Assembly (NCBI GenBank): GCA_018398765.1
Contig: JAHBMJ010004971.1
Span: 44,837 to 66,576 of the forward strand
DNA: 21,740 nucleotides
Source: Chromera velia
Lineage: Eukaryota; Sar; Chromeraceae
Direction: 5' to 3'
Shown here in pieces: positions 10,300-19,150 of the stretch (its first letter is position 1; each line of letters begins with the position of its first letter). The translations under genes and the position numbers were made by a program. The notes beneath the pieces are model-generated. The model worked only from the letters and a program-made list of their open reading frames with translations. It had not been told where the DNA came from and did not search any database.

Positions 10300-13200
10300 T
10301 GCAGCCATAGTTGAGGTAGCAGCCCGCCCCTCGGTGAGTTTGTTTCTTTTTGGTCGAAAGGCATCTGCACTGTTGGATTTAAGTGTACAGACCAGTCTGA
10401 TCAACATCTCTTTCCTCGTATCTGTAGAGCATGAAATGCAGACAGCGAGTGTCAGTTTGAATGCGTTGGGGAACAATAGAATTCTAGTAGTGGGAGAGGC
10501 GTGTGCAGAGTTTTCACATGAGTCTGCACCCGAAAAAATTTTTAAGCACCCAGTACTGGTGATGGAGAATTCAAAGTACGATGTGGTTCTTGGGATAGAT
10601 TTTCTTTGATCCCGATCTGATGTTTCTTTTAAACTTTTCGGGGGGGAAAAGCTGTATATGGGAGACCTTCCTCCCTTTGAGGTCTGGTATGATGATGGTT
10701 TGAAATCAACGAAGGTGTGTGCCGCGAAGAGGACGCGTGTGCCCCGATGGCACCGCTCCCTCCTTCAAGTGTCTGTCGATGCCTCGGATGGTTCGGAAGT
10801 CCTTATCTGAAAGAGCTTCCCCCGTAGCTATCCTGGTCTGGCTATTCCTGCTCAGCTGACTACCGTGCAGGGAGGCATCGCAGTTATTGAGGTCACAAAC
10901 ATTTCCCGTTCCAAAATCATAGTCGGTTCGAAGACAGCACTGTCCTTTACAGAGCCGCCCTCTCACATTGCGACGGTGACTGCTGTGATAGCAGAAAAAT
11001 GGCATGTAGGACCATGGAGCATGGAGACGACCCAGACGGCCGAGAGACTGGAGAGATGTGATTGCATATCCTCGGGAAAACCGCTGGAAGTCCCGACACA
11101 CTCTCGGTCAGTCGCTCTACCTACTTTTTTGAATGCACAGAGTGCAGATATGCATCCCTTGCTTCGCTCCCCTTTCCCTTCTCGCTTGCAGACTCCTTTA
11201 AAGGCAGACGTGCCTATGGAGTCTTCAAAGGACCTTCCTCCGATCGATTTGGAGAAGGTTATCTCAGATGTTCCACAGGAGATGATGGGGGAGTACGTGG
11301 GTTTGTTGGGGGAATTTGGAGACCTGTAGTCACAGGGACGTTTTGATTTGGGAGAATTGAAGGTGAGGGGGAAGCCTTATGAAGCGATTATCCCCACAGA
11401 GACAAGCGTTCCCATCAGATGGCAGCAGGACCGAATCCCCTATCATCAGCGAGAGGATGTGAAGAAAGAATTGGATGCAATGCAGAGTGCAGGGATCATT
11501 CAACCCTCGCATTCCCCATGGGCAGCTGCAGTCATTCTTGTCAAGAAACCTGACGGCTCGACCCGATTCTGCCTCGACTTTCGACGACTCAACACAGCCA
11601 CCAAGCGGGATCTTTTTCCGCTTCCACACATCCAGGAGATACTTGACAAGCTTGCCGGCTCATCAGTGTTCTCTATCCTTGACTACACCTCGGGCTTCCA
11701 TCAACTTTCCTTAAAGGAAGAGGACAGAGAGACGACAGCCTTCATCACTCCGTTTGGGCTGTTTGAATTTCTTCGCATGCCCTTTGATTTAGTCAACGCA
11801 CCCACCCTTTTCCGATGCTCGTTCTCGCATCGCTGTCATAAGAGATAGTACTTGTCTACGTTGATGATGTGATCATCTTCTCTCGCAGTCACGCCGAGCA
11901 CTTGCAGGACCTCCGTAAGGTCTTCACCCTTGTTTGTACCGCCGGTCTGAAGCTCCGCCTCGAAAAAGCACAGATTGGAAAGGCACAGGTGGAGTACCTA
12001 GGTCACACCGTATCTGCCCCTAGAGTCTGTCCAAGTTGAAAGAACACAGAGAAGGTAAAGAACTGGCCGACCCCGACCGACCGTCCGAGCCTTCGCACAT
12101 TCGTTTACTTATACAACTACTACTGAACTTTTGTGGAGGGGTTTGCGCAGATTGCCCATCCGCTGAATCAACTGTTACATCCTTTTGATGAAAACAAGCA
12201 GCCCCTTCCCTTTATCTGGACAGCCGCAGCAGATGAAGCCTTCCGGAAGCTTCGCAACCGTCTCACTGAGCCACTTATCTTTTCCTTCCCTGACATGCAT
12301 ACCCCATTCATTGTGAAGCCGGATGCTTGCAACATTTCGATTGGGGGTGTTTTGGTACAAATCAAGGACGGGAGGGAGAGTGTGATCGCATATACAAGCA
12401 GGGGGTTACAGGGGGCGGAGCTGAATTATGGAGCTCCAGAGTGAGAGGCTCTGGTAAATGTGTTTTGCTGCAGGCAGTGGTGACACTACCTGCTTGGCAG
12501 TTCCGTTTTCTTGCGGGTGATCCAGACCGATCACAAACCGAATCTAGCAATGCAGGAGAACAAATTAATGAACAAGAGAATCAAGAAATGGGCTCTCAAA
12601 TTACAGGAGTATGGATTGCAGTTTTTGCATAAGGAGGGGAAGTCCCACACCGATGCAGATGCTGTTTCCCGTCTGCCTGTCCCGAGACAGGTAGAGCATT
12701 CGACAGACACAAGCACTCCCCTCTGTCAGCACTGTTTCCTTCCTTCTGATGGGAGTACTCCCCTCAGATCAGGATTTGATGCAGTAGTGGCAGGAGTGAA
12801 GGTAATCGAAGCCGAGTCCGCACCCACACAAGCAATTGTTCCTTTTTTGGAGAAGGTGCAACATTCAGAGCCAACAAAGGTGGAGGTGAAAGATGTGTTT
12901 GAGTACCTGCAGAAGAAGTCTCTTCCGGAGGATCTTCAGCGCCGACGGACGGTGCTAGCATAGGAGTTTTTGTTTGAGTTGAGGGATAGCTTGCTCTACA
13001 GGTTTTCAGGTGAGTCTGAACAGTTGTATATCGTTGCCCATTTGAGAGAGACGGTGCTGGTGATGCACCATAATCACCCCATGGGAGGATATGCAGCAAC
13101 AAAGAAGCTGACAGCTCGGCTTCTTACCGAATTCTGGTGGCCAGGTCTGCGTAAGGATGTGCGCAGCTGGGTCTACAAGTGCCGCCCCTGTTAGGAGAGA

Positions 13201-14598
13201 AAAGCACAAGTATCGCAACGCAACCCACAGACCGTTCCCATCCCCACTCGATCCTTCTAGAAGGTTGGCATTGATGTGAAAGGTCCTTTGCCTACCTCTC
13301 GTAGAGGCAACCGATTTGTCCTTGTCATCATGTATGCCCTCACACGATGGCCAGAGACCTTTGCCTTACCAGAGGTCCCTGCATAGGTTGTTGCAAAGAT
13401 TCTTTTCGGGGAGATCATCTGCAGGTATAGCTTTATCGAGGAGTTAGTGTCGGACAGGGGGACGAACTTCTTTAGCGAGATTGTGAGGGAGCTCCTTGCC
13501 CTCATGAAGGTGCGTCACCACACTACAACAGGGTATCATCCACAGGCGAACAGCATCCCTGAGCGATTCAATCGTTCATGGGCTGAAAGAGTGGGGACGC
13601 AGCTAGATCAAGAGAAAGGGGATTGGGATCTCTATCTCCAGCCGTACAACGCAGCATACCGCACTGCTTCCCATGCCGAGACAGGTCTCTGAGACCGTCT
13701 CTCTCCCTTTGAATTGTTGTTTGCTCATACGCCGCAGTCGGTGCTGCGTGTGCAACCACCGCCTGAGGGAGCGAGGTCTCCGCCTGTCCGTTACGATGAC
13801 TACTACGGATTCATTCGACAGAAACGTGTGTAGAAGATCGACAGAGCAGTCACGAGAGCAGAGAAAGAGAAGCAAGCAAGGGAAAGGCGTAATCCCCCTC
13901 CAATGATGCAAAGATTCCGTCTAAAGGACCGTGTGTTCCTGCGCAGACCTCCCAATCCGATGGGGAAGCAAACCGCCTTCAAAGCGAGAGCAGAAGGAAC
14001 CTATGTGGTCGTGGGGACACCGAGGAACAGACCACATATGACCGTGATCAGGCCCCTAGGAGGAAAGAAGAGAGACGTGGTGAGTTCAGACCTAAGTTCA
14101 GACAGATTGCAATTGTGGGGGGCAAAGGATGGAGAGAAGGAAGAGAGTGAAAGGAGTGAGGAGAGTGAGGCAGAGGAAGACTCTGCACTGCCGAGAGAAG
14201 AGAGACAGCAGGAAGAGAAAAGAGCAGCTGCAGAGACGAGAAGATCGTCTGAAGGAGAAGGAGCGATCATTCCATCAGGCACTCCTCGATCGGACTTTTG
14301 ATTGGTAGAAGATCCTGAGTTAGAGGATTTGTTGGATGAGTTAGGACTTGGACTAGGACTTGGAAACGAGTTGGAGGTACCTGTTCAGACAGTGGAGGGG
14401 CGGAAGCAGGGAGCTTGACGGAAGGGCCCTTCGCCAGTCCGCATCTCTGCGAGTAGAATTCGAGACGGCAGGGAAACGTACCGAGTCTTGTTCAACGACG
14501 AAACATTTGTCTGGTTGTTAGAGAAAGAGATTGACTTGCCCGAGATGGTTCAAGAATTCGAAAGAAGGAAAGAAAAGGTTTTAATGGGACTGAGTTGA
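10300..14598 (+). pseudogene. pol: pol (PR-RT-RH-IN-chromodomain) of the retrotransposon
   Basis: In life this polyprotein copies the element RNA to DNA and integrates it. Protease: 10318-10609, with Asp at 10376-10378 followed by LSV instead of the usual T/S-G-A. RT: 11400-12060, with [30 protein letters not shown] and YVDDV (11857-11871). RNase H: about 12200-12700 (PDACNISIGGVL). Integrase: HHCC zinc domain ending CRPC (13189), then the D-D-35-E triad at 13273, 13453 and 13561. A GPY/F-like region spans 13909-14110, then an acidic linker and a probable chromodomain at 14438-14580. A one-base loss near 11813 shifts the reading frame. Stops are TGA 10607, TGA 10808, TAG 11327, TAA 11839, TGA 12037, 12124, 12442 and 12481, TAG 12961, 13192, 13258 and 13384, TGA 13690, TAG 13831, and TGA 14299 and 14416. 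The natural end is TGA 14596. Confidence 0.9.
14438..14580 (+). other. Chromodomain-like C-terminus of pol
   Basis: The last readable part of pol has the outline of a chromodomain: RDGRETYRVLF, an acidic loop, then a Trp (14512-14514) followed by LLEKEIDLPEMVQEFERR, like the usual W-E-P-E helix. In chromoviruses this domain steers integration toward chromatin bearing particular histone marks. The aromatic cage is only partly visible, so I call it probable. Confidence 0.5.
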
Positions 14599-14710
14599 AT
14601 GATTTTCATGCTTCCGGAACCTTGTAATGATTGCGCTGATTTCCATACGTTGATGCTGAGGTCCTTTCTATTCTTTCCTTTTTGCGTTCTGCTCAAGGAC
14701 GAGCCGAGTT

Positions 14711-14725
14711 AAGGGAGGGAATGGT
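14711..14725 (+). other. Polypurine tract
   Basis: AAGGGAGGGAATGGT lies immediately before the 3' LTR and is purine apart from two T residues. This is the position and composition of the plus-strand primer used in reverse transcription. Confidence 0.8.
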
Positions 14726-15168
14726 TGTTGGGGACTAGAAAGAATTTATGCACGCACGCCGAGCGATAAAGAAAGTGCACAGCGATATCAGGCAATAAGC
14801 ACCGCGCGTACATGTAGAGCGCTCATGCAGTTTGCAATGCATACATGAATACATGGAAAAAGAAATACTACAGAAGTGAGTTCACACAAAACGGAATGAT
14901 ACAGAGACAGAACAGACGTCAGAAAGAGGGACACAGCAAATACAGAGGTGATATGCATTTAAGTGGACCGATACAGATGAATACCGTACTACATGCACAA
15001 CGCATACACGCATACAGTTTGACTGACCGATCGTATCTGTTCTGAGTAGCCAACCTGGAATCTCTCTAGAAGGAGTCAAAAGATGAACGACCAGACGAAT
15101 AGGCCTTTGCGTACATACACGTAAGTAGAAGTCGTAGTCCTATACGCTAGCCCTACGTATACTCAACA
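14726..15168 (+). repeat. 3' LTR (443 bp)
   Basis: It starts TGTTGGGGACT and ends TACTCAACA. It aligns without gaps to the 5' LTR at a constant offset of 6,385 bp. At 12 of the 30 differing sites this copy carries T or A, so both LTRs have been hit, on both strands. Confidence 0.95.
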
Positions 15169-15173
15169 ATCTG
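15169..15173 (+). repeat. Target-site duplication (right)
   Basis: ATCTG follows the 3' LTR and is identical to the five bases before the 5' LTR. Confidence 0.92.
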
Positions 15174-15700
15174 TCAGAGCTGAGCTAGAGTCTGAGCCAT
15201 AAAATCATTGCAGTAAAAACATCTTCAAATGAGCTTTTAAATGCTTTTTAATGTTTTAATTTATGTACAATAGTATACAAAAAGGACTTATTGTATTGGC
15301 CTGCCACCTGACTCACCGCCGTATCTGAGTGAGATATGCGGAGATATGCGATATGGGTATATTTCTTCAATTTTCTTGTAGCCGCTTGTATGCGCTTGTG
15401 TAGAATTAATTTAATTTAATCAAACACATGGTTACACATGGTTAATTAAGTATAACAGTTGAGCGTTAAGTGGCTGACAAGTGTCAAATTAATTCAGAAT
15501 GAGATTAATAGAGACTAAGAGACATTCATGAACAAGTAGAGTTGAATCTAAGGCTGAATGCGAAAGAGGGAAATCTTCTCCTCTCTATCATTCCCTCCTA
15601 CAAAATTGTACGGGTAAATTCTTGCTACAGCTGGCTACAGCCTAGTATAGCCCAACTAGTGGTTAGTGTTAGAGGTTTGTTTGCTTATATGTACAACCCT
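15174..15700. other. AT-rich island, 3' flank of retrotransposon
   Basis: This continues the AT-rich DNA found left of the element. It contains several TTAAT/ATTAA words and imperfect palindromes around GGCTACAGCC and TAGTATAGCC near 15630-15655. There is no coding frame of note. Confidence 0.55.
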
Positions 15701-15714
15701 TAGATGTGGTGCAG

Positions 15715-15850
15715 TGGGAGCATCGGGCCGTCGCCCGGGCCGTGGGCGCCCGGCGAGGCGTATACTGGTCGGACGATTCGCGGTGCACGGGCGGGCCGCG
15801 CGCGTTTCCTGCAATGAATCCGGCCGCACGCAGGCCCGCGGGCGAGAGTT
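15715..15850. other. GC-rich, CpG-rich patch
   Basis: About 135 bp are very rich in G, C and CpG (GTCGCCCGGGCC, GCGGGCCGCGCGCG and similar), abutting AT-rich DNA. It lies about 330-460 bp upstream of the ATG of the three-exon gene, so a promoter CpG-rich element is possible. Open frames on both strands here are Arg/Ala/Gly-rich artefacts of composition. It is followed by overlapping GCATGC palindromes at 15857-15870. Confidence 0.55.
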
Positions 15851-16175
15851 CATGCTGCATGCATGCATGCTTGGTTTGGTGCCTTGCCAGAGGCCATGCA
15901 CAGGCATTCTAGCACTTCCATTGAGGGCTCTTCGATGACAAACCTACGTCAACGTCGTAAAGGAGTCGAATCTAGTCATTGTGTCATCAGCGCTCACTTT
16001 TGGCCCCGTGCCTTTGTCGCATTTCTGTACGCTTTCGAACTGTTGTCAGACTGACAAGCGCCAGAAGAGAGAGTCTGTGCAATTTACATGCACTCTTATA
16101 TAGAGCTTGGCGCTCTCTACTTGCCTGGCTGTTTCGTGCATTGTCCCTACTCTTTGTGCTTGACTGTAAAATTGG
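15851..16175. other. Probable upstream region of the three-exon gene
   Basis: The stretch carries a TGCATGCATGCATGC run (15856-15870) and TATATA at 16097-16102, about 75 bp before the ATG. A start of transcription near the gene is plausible, but nothing in the sequence fixes it. Confidence 0.35.
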
Positions 16176-17506
16176 ATGTCAATCAACGTCGAAGAGCCTC
16201 ATTCCTACGACGAAGAGAGTGACTCCAACGCTTCTGACTCTTCCGAGTCTTCCCTCCCAACGACCGTCATCCAGAACGCAGTCGGTGACGTTGAGGCGGA
16301 GGACGAGGAGGTGGAGGAACAGGCGAGACACGAAGAAGAGTCGGAGCATGTGAATCTAGACAACCGCAGCACACCCAGAGACAACGGCAGGTTCAGTCAG
16401 GGAGGCAGAGAGGAGAGACACGAAGACGACCGCTTCGACTACGGGTCAGTCCACGCATGCAATCACATCCTTTCGACTTGCTCAAGGCACTCTGTGTGCG
16501 TGTGGATACGTGCTCCCCATGTGCTTTACGAGGCTGAATCCAAGAAAGATGATTGAGAGTTCTGCCTAGCTGTATCCGTTTCCATCCTACACTCGCTCTG
16601 GACCCAATTCACTTCCGTTTCCCTCTTTCCTCTCTGGTCGCATGTCTCACACGTCTTCACCCGTCTACTCACGCGCCTGGTAAAGCTCTCGACTGGTCTG
16701 ACCCAATTTGTACATGTCTTGTTCCCAAACGGACAGGCAGGCAGGCAGGCACGGTTGCTCTTTCTTTCCTGGATTGCGTTTCTCCCTCGTTGTTAGTGCA
16801 GCACCGCTCTCTTGTTGCACGTTTTTCCTGCCCCAACCTTTCTACGTTCCTGTTGCGTCTCTGTTCCTCTCCGCTGTGAATTCCCTCTTATTTCCACCCT
16901 GACATACTGCCGGCCTTTTTGCACGCTCGCCCATGCATATTTCTCCCTGCACACCCGTCTGCATGTCAGACCACCCGTTTGCCAAGTCACTTGAATGCCC
17001 CCTCAGCCACCGGTCTTCCCTTCATTTCATGACACCGAAATGAGTGCAGGCACGCGCGAAATGCAAGAGAGACAGACGGACGGGACTTCAATCGGAGGCA
17101 GGCGCGGGGGACAGACCAAGAGAGGCTGACCGTGCCCCCCATGCACAACTCTGCAGATGGGGGAGGTTTTGCCGCCAGAGACAGAGACCGGGGGAGGTAC
17201 AGCCGGTACTACCCTGACGACCAGCAGCGTAGGAATCGAGAGGAAGACGGGGACAGTGACAGGAACAGCCGGTACCGCGGGGGCCGCCCTGAGAACGGAC
17301 GGCATGGGAGTAGAGAGAGCGAGAGGGAGGGGCGAGGAGCCGCGGACAATGAGAGCCCCCGCATGGAGCCAGAAGAGTTTGAGAAGTACAAGCAGAGGGT
17401 CAGGGCCCAGCGTATGGCCGAACTCAGGTGGGTGTGTTGATCTTTTGCCTTTCGATCGGTATTCTTTTCTGGCTTTGTTTGCAAGATTGATCCAACAACC
17501 TGCGGG

Positions 17507-17548
<42 letters not shown>

Positions 17549-18788
17549 TGAGGGAGGGAGAGAGAGAGAGAGGAAGTGGAGCAAGTGAGCAAACAAGGCG
17601 GACCTCCCGTTTCTTCCTCTCGCTCTCTTCTTGCGAGACAAAGAGAGAGAGCTTTGAAGTCTGGGGACCCTCTCAGACTACCATGCATGCTTCCCCTGCA
17701 TGTCTGCGGGTCGTCAAAATAGAATTAAGAAGGTGATCGAATTCAAAGAAGGTCACCGATGTCAACAAGACAAGTGAGAGACGTGCATGAAGCTCGATTT
17801 GAAATCCGTGTGTCGTAATTTCAATTTGTTTCCTTTTCTCCTCTTTCTCTTTCTCTTTTCTCCTTTTTTGCTTTGTCTCTTCGTTTCTCGCTTGAGTGCT
17901 TCTGAGGTTGTGTGTGTGTTTTTTTTTGCCGCTTCTCTCCTGTTTGTTTCTCTTGTATCCCTTCGTTGTCTGGCCTCTTCTCTTCTGTTTTTTGTTTTCT
18001 CTTGTGTCCGTCTCTTCTTTTTACTGCTGTCTATTCTGTTTCTCTTTCTCGCTCGTCTTTTCCGTTTTTCTGCTCTTTGTGCTTCTCTTCCCTTCTGTCA
18101 ACTTCTGTCCTGTTGTGTTCTTGGCCGTCACTGAGTTTGTTGTGACGTACTCATGGGAGCCCTTGTGTTTGTTTCTTCTTTCTTTTTCTCTCTCTCTGTT
18201 CCTCTGTTTCTGTCTTTCCTTCCTTCCTCCCTTTCTTGCTTCCTTCGTTCCTTCGTTCCTTTGTTCCTTCTCTCTCCCTTGCTTCCCTTCCTTCTTCTCC
18301 TCCCTCTGTTCGCTCCCTTTCCCTTCTTTCTCCTCATTCCTTTCCCCTTCTATCATGCTTCCCTTTTCCCTTTCTTGCTTTCCTCCTGTGCATGCAGCCA
18401 CTATTTCGGTCCTCCCCCACCTCGTCAGCCAATGCCTCTGAGGATGGAAGAGAGCGGCGAGGCAAAAAGGCTCCGAGACCTGCACAAAGATAACCCGGAG
18501 GCACTGCGGGAGGCACTGCGGGGGGCTGCGTTGCGTCTCGGTGCGTGGAACGGGGTCTTTAGCTGGTGCGAGGACGAGGGGCACGGGTTCGATGAGAAGA
18601 ATCCCATCGCGCCGGAGTACAGGCGCCACCTACAGAAAATGAGAGAGAAGGCTATAAAGAAGCAGATGGAAGAGGGCAGACGGAGGAAAGAAGAGGAAGA
18701 CAAGTATCGACGTGAGGTCCTAGCCAGGCATCAGGCCGCGTCAACACGCGGAACCAATCAATCAATCAATCGAACACGCAAAAGATGA
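16176..18788 (+). CDS. Three-exon gene, highly charged RD/RE-rich protein of unknown function
   Basis: I do not recognise this protein. Exons are 16176-16444, 17050-17427 and 18398-18788, together 1,038 bases encoding 345 residues. Both junctions are phase 2 and rejoin in frame, at Gly90 and at a Ser near 216. Residues 1-90 are acidic (DEESDSNASDSSES, EAEDEEVEE). Residues 91-195 are rich in Arg, Asp, Gly and Ser, with RDRDRGRYSRYYPDD and RESEREGRG, like disordered RNA-associated proteins. Residues 196-220 have a Met/Glu/Arg-rich helix, then a proline patch FGPPPPRQP. Residues 225-330 form a helical part with a short conserved-looking core (LGAWNGVFSWCEDEGHGFDEKNPIAPEYRRHL) and a long basic-acidic coiled coil. 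An (AATC)n microsatellite codes the C-terminal NQSINR. A nuclear or splicing-related role is a guess from composition. There is no signal peptide or membrane helix. Confidence 0.7.
16445..17049 (+). other. Intron 1 of the charged-protein gene
   Basis: This 605-bp intron has donor GG|GTCAGT and acceptor GTGCAG|G. The coding frame before (two bases of a codon) and after (one base, then the frame used by exon 2) agree, and the frame of exon 2 is closed by TGA at 17030 just upstream of the acceptor. The interior is C/T-rich and holds no motif I can name. Confidence 0.7.
17428..18397 (+). other. Intron 2 of the charged-protein gene
   Basis: This 970-bp intron has donor CTCAG|GTGGGT and acceptor GCATGCAG|CC; phase 2 on both sides. 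It contains a TC/TG/GA microsatellite (17507-17571) and then about 570 bases of almost uninterrupted pyrimidine (17820-18390) leading to the acceptor. Long open frames of Phe, Leu and Ser across this tract, including one that runs into exon 3 from an ATG at 18153, are explained by the missing purines. Confidence 0.75.
17507..17571 (+). repeat. (TC)12(TG)10 followed by (GA)n within intron 2
   Basis: TC repeats at 17507-17530 pass directly into TG repeats at 17531-17550 and, after AGGGAGGG, into GA repeats at about 17558-17571. The TC and GA arms are complementary, so a hairpin with the TG run in its loop is possible. Confidence 0.9.
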
Positions 18789-19150
18789 ATCCTCTCCTGA
18801 ATCCTATCCTCATCCTATCCTGCGGGCCGCTGAAGGTAGGGAGGGTGGGATTGATGACGGACAGATGGAAAGCAGACGGATGTGTGGGTGGGTGGGTGGG
18901 TGGGTGGGTGAACAGGGAGGGGCTTTATGCTTGAACGTGGAGCATCCACATTTGCATGCATTGAAGGAACTTCCAAAGCAAGCAAAGAAGATTACGCATT
19001 TCTGGCGAGGACTGGCAGTGCCGCATGCGAATACACTGTTATTCAACGAGATTGGATAAAACTCTCATTGAAGTTTCGATTGAACAACAGCAGCATGCAT
19101 ACAAGAAGCTTAGCAAGAGTTAAAGCCAAAAGACTGATTTTCACGGCAGG
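18789..19150. other. Probable 3' region of the charged-protein gene
   Basis: An ATCCT-type short repeat (18788-18822) is followed by the GGGT array and then unremarkable DNA with GCATGC palindromes at 18954, 19023 and 19093. No gene is seen and there is no canonical AATAAA. Confidence 0.5.
18886..18909 (+). repeat. (GGGT)6, G-quadruplex motif
   Basis: Six consecutive GGGT units run on the + strand. GGGTGGGTGGGTGGG is a well-known pattern for a very stable parallel quadruplex. It begins about 98 bp after the stop codon of the three-exon gene on its sense strand, so it could fold in the mRNA 3' UTR. Confidence 0.85.

Larger units (their letters stand above)
8341..15168 (+). mobile_element. Ty3/gypsy-type LTR retrotransposon, structurally complete but coding-dead
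   Basis: This 6,828-bp element is bounded by two 443-bp LTRs that begin TGTTGGGG and end AACA, flanked by the perfect duplication ATCTG. In order it has a primer-binding site, gag with zinc knuckle, protease, reverse transcriptase, RNase H, integrase, a GPY/F-like region, a probable chromodomain, a polypurine tract and the 3' LTR. The order PR-RT-RH-IN defines Ty3/gypsy. The coding region is essentially one frame with 20 internal stops and one frameshift near 11813, so it cannot make its own proteins. LTR differences are all transitions. It is inserted in an AT-rich island between two host genes. Confidence 0.95.

Noticed and set aside
15656-15938. Arg/Ala/Gly-rich frames on both strands
   Set aside because: They are open because the patch is GC-rich; no motif, and both strands are open equally.
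17787-18441. Phe/Leu/Ser-rich frames resembling membrane proteins, and an ATG at 18153 in frame with exon 3
   Set aside because: The tract is pyrimidine-only intron DNA. Splicing from 17427 to 18398 joins two charged exons in matching phase, which is a better explanation.
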